64,000 bases of DNA from Hyphomicrobiales bacterium (lineage in GTDB: Bacteria > Pseudomonadota > Alphaproteobacteria > Rhizobiales > Rhizobiaceae), in assembly GCA_900467745.1 (NCBI GenBank), contig UBQW01000009.1, positions 1 to 64,000 of the forward strand, in the 5' to 3' direction. Of this stretch, positions 62,362 through 64,000 are shown piece after piece (the stretch's first letter is position 1; each line of letters starts with the position of its first letter). Both the position numbers and the translations under genes were made by a program. The notes beneath the pieces were generated by a model. That model did no database searches and had not been told where the DNA came from. It saw only the letters and a list, made by a program, of their open reading frames with translations.

Positions 62362-63363
62362 TCAGAAGGCAACACCTTCGCCAGGCGCGACCTTTTCGAT
62401 CGGCATGGCAGATGCCATCTGGCTGCCGCCAACGCTCGAGCCGTGCAGGTAGCCCTTGCCGCCGGCGATCGAATAGAGCGGCATGTAGTCGGGCAGGCGG
62501 CTGTCGGCGAGAACCTCGTCGCGCATGTTGTCGAGAATATAGTGGTTGCCGCCGGCCGAGACCGAGAGAACGGCGTGGTAGAAATGGCGCTTCTGATCGA
62601 ACAGCACGACGACCGCCATGTCCTTCAAGTCGACGCCCTCGGCATTGAGTGCCGCCATCTTCAGGATCGCGAAATCCTCGCAATCGCCCTGCTGACGCTT
62701 CAGCGTCTCGGAAGGCGTCGCCCAGTAATCGGCGACCTTGTAGGTGTCGATGTCGCGGGCGTAGCGGATCGTGTGGTTGATCGTGGTGTTGATCGCGTTC
62801 ATCTTGTCGCGCAGCGATGCCTGCGATGTCCTCGCGAACGATGCCTTGACCGCCGTGACGGCCTCCGTGCACTTGCCCGCGCCGCAGGAAATGGCGGTGC
62901 CGCTCGTCATTTCGTCCAGCGAAGGCGCCAGCCGCTTCAGGGCTGCCAGGCGCTTGAAGGGGATCGCCACCGATCCGAACACGCCGCCATCATCAGGGCG
63001 CGCGGCGATCGAGGGGCGGGTTGCCGGCTTCACGGATGCAGTGGTCTCGGGGCTGAATGCGGCGGCCGCAACCGGCGCCGGCGTCTTCAGGGTCGCGAGA
63101 TCGATCGAGCCGAAAGCCTGCGCGAGACCGCGTCCGGCGAGCGTGGCGAGGCGCGCCATGCCACCGACGCTGACAGCGCTTGCCGCATGCTCGGCGATGC
63201 TTGCCGAAATATAGCTGGAGTAAGATGCGCCGTATGCTTCTGTATTATACAGAACAGAAGCCGATGCGCCATTGTAAGAAAAAGAAGAAAATGCAGAAAG
63301 AAGTGCGATGAAAGCGATTTTGTTTGTTTTTGTTCTTTTGGACACGGGACTTAATTTCTCCAC
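62362..63363 (-). CDS. Transglutaminase-like cysteine protease (BTLCP, LapG family)
   Basis: A 333-residue BTLCP (Peptidase_C93/DUF920) protein, the family of LapG, which cuts LapA-type adhesins at a TAAG/PAAG-like site. The N-terminus has an export signal (KIAFIALLSAFSSFSYNGAS, cleavage near ASAS). Catalytic residues are C228 in QQGDCEDFAILK, H263 in FYHAVLSV and D278 in YILDNMRDE; DYWATP (212-217) precedes the Cys as in LapG. Two further cysteines (SCGAGKC, 160-165) could form a disulfide. The start is GTG at 63363, or the GTG 18 bases on (VSKRTKT). It is 2.2 kb from the T1SS operon and is the likely release protease for the giant adhesin. Confidence 0.88.
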   Translation of the reverse strand: MEKLSPVSKRTKTNKIAFIALLSAFSSFSYNGASASVLYNTEAYGASYSSYISASIAEHAASAVSVGGMARLATLAGRGLAQAFGSIDLATLKTPAPVAAAAFSPETTASVKPATRPSIAARPDDGGVFGSVAIPFKRLAALKRLAPSLDEMTSGTAISCGAGKCTEAVTAVKASFARTSQASLRDKMNAINTTINHTIRYARDIDTYKVADYWATPSETLKRQQGDCEDFAILKMAALNAEGVDLKDMAVVVLFDQKRHFYHAVLSVSAGGNHYILDNMRDEVLADSRLPDYMPLYSIAGGKGYLHGSSVGGSQMASAMPIEKVAPGEGVAF

Positions 63364-63573
63364 TTGTTGGGAGAAATGTACCGATCAGCCATAAATATCG
63401 GGTTTGGAAGCGTGGATAACTTAGAACGAAGTTATCCGCTCAAAAAAGCTGAAAATTTTAGCTTTTCCGTCAACCAAGTTTGGGGGAAGGGTTTGCTTTC
63501 GCCAGATGCCTATGCAGATATGAGGCCGCGAAATGGCCGCTATAGACGGCCTGATTAGGGTTTGGGGGAAGCA

Positions 63574-64000
63574 GTGATCGTTAAGGGCAGGGATGTGGCG
63601 CGTGGCGCGCATGGTTTACGCGGCGTCCTTCGCGCAGCCCGCAAGGGCGCGCAGGCCGCCCGATCGCTCCTGCTTCTCTCCGTCGTCCTTTCCTGCACGG
63701 CGCTGACAGCCTGCCAGTCCGACGTTGACGGCATCGCCAGGAACGTCAAGACCAACGATATCAAGCCGCCATCGAGCGATGTCGAGGAAAGCTTCGGCGA
63801 AAACGGTGCCGAGATCACTCTGCTGATGCAGAAGGGCTCGAACGGGCTCTTCGAAGGCCCGTCGCGCGATGTAAGAGATGCTGCGGCCCTCGGCATCGGC
63901 GAACTCGGCGCCAACCAGGCCTTCGTCAAGGTGATTGACGTCGCCAGCCCCGCCGCAGCACCTGCCGCCGTGGCCGCCGCCAAGTCCAGAAGTTCGGCGA
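63574..64000 (+). CDS. Lipoprotein, penicillin-binding-protein-activator/periplasmic-binding-protein-like (partial)
   Basis: The first 142 codons of a gene cut by the window end. It starts with GTG after GGGGGAA. A long basic N-terminus leads to a lipoprotein signal (SLLLLSVVLSCTALTAC with lipobox LTAC). The mature part (DIKPPSSDVEESFGENGAEI TLLMQKGSNGLF in two parts, GPSRDVRDAAALGIGELG) matches the start of the LpoA/Peripla_BP_6-like lipoproteins found in rhizobia. Confidence 0.7.
   Translation, partial: MIVKGRDVARGAHGLRGVLRAARKGAQAARSLLLLSVVLSCTALTACQSDVDGIARNVKTNDIKPPSSDVEESFGENGAEITLLMQKGSNGLFEGPSRDVRDAAALGIGELGANQAFVKVIDVASPAAAPAAVAAAKSRSSA

Overview
The window reads as chromosomal DNA of a Rhizobiaceae bacterium (Rhizobium sensu lato). 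Supports are high-GC coding with strong third-position bias, Rhizobium-type intergenic palindromes (RIME-like GGCCCCCTCATCCG / CCTTCTCCCC elements), a bet operon with a BetI operator, a ReAV-type L-asparaginase, DUF1127, and OhrR/Ohr. No rRNA, tRNA, CRISPR array, insertion sequence or prophage was seen. Species cannot be fixed from sequence alone.

Left part (1-9.0 kb): a leftward cysH-cysD-cysN sulfate-assimilation cluster (APS reductase and ATP sulfurylase, no APS kinase) faces an Rrf2-family regulator. Two antitoxin-like genes without toxins follow, then a leftward betI-betB-betA glycine-betaine operon. A RIME palindrome separates betB and betA, and another has been read into the BetI C-terminus.

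Middle part (9-39 kb) is mostly housekeeping, stress and regulatory genes: HdeD, an orphan ParD, an EAL-CBS-GGDEF protein, a quinone oxidoreductase, an MFS exporter with a divergent regulator, and an unknown two-gene cassette (15.3-16.7 kb). Then come asparaginase, DeoR and LysR regulators, two GSTs, a Tat-exported beta-helix protein, a ligase-associated exonuclease with an ATP-dependent DNA ligase, two exported L,D-transpeptidases, LysR/DUF1127, ChaC, ohrR/ohr, an MFS importer, an Xre-RES toxin-antitoxin pair and a MarR/DUF899/VOC group.

Right part (39-64 kb) is the most interesting: a 13.8-kb gene for a 4614-residue repeat adhesin of the type I secretion class, its own secretion operon (TolC, ABC ATPase, HlyD adaptor) that also encodes an RHH-PAS protein, a membrane GGDEF protein with a destroyed active site but an intact c-di-GMP I-site, and 2 kb further on a BTLCP cysteine protease of the LapG family. 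Together these look like a Lap-like, protease-released adhesin system in which no LapD is visible; the degenerate GGDEF and RHH-PAS proteins are the obvious candidates for new control parts. An ArsR-SRPBCC operon with duplicated operators and a truncated lipoprotein gene complete the window.
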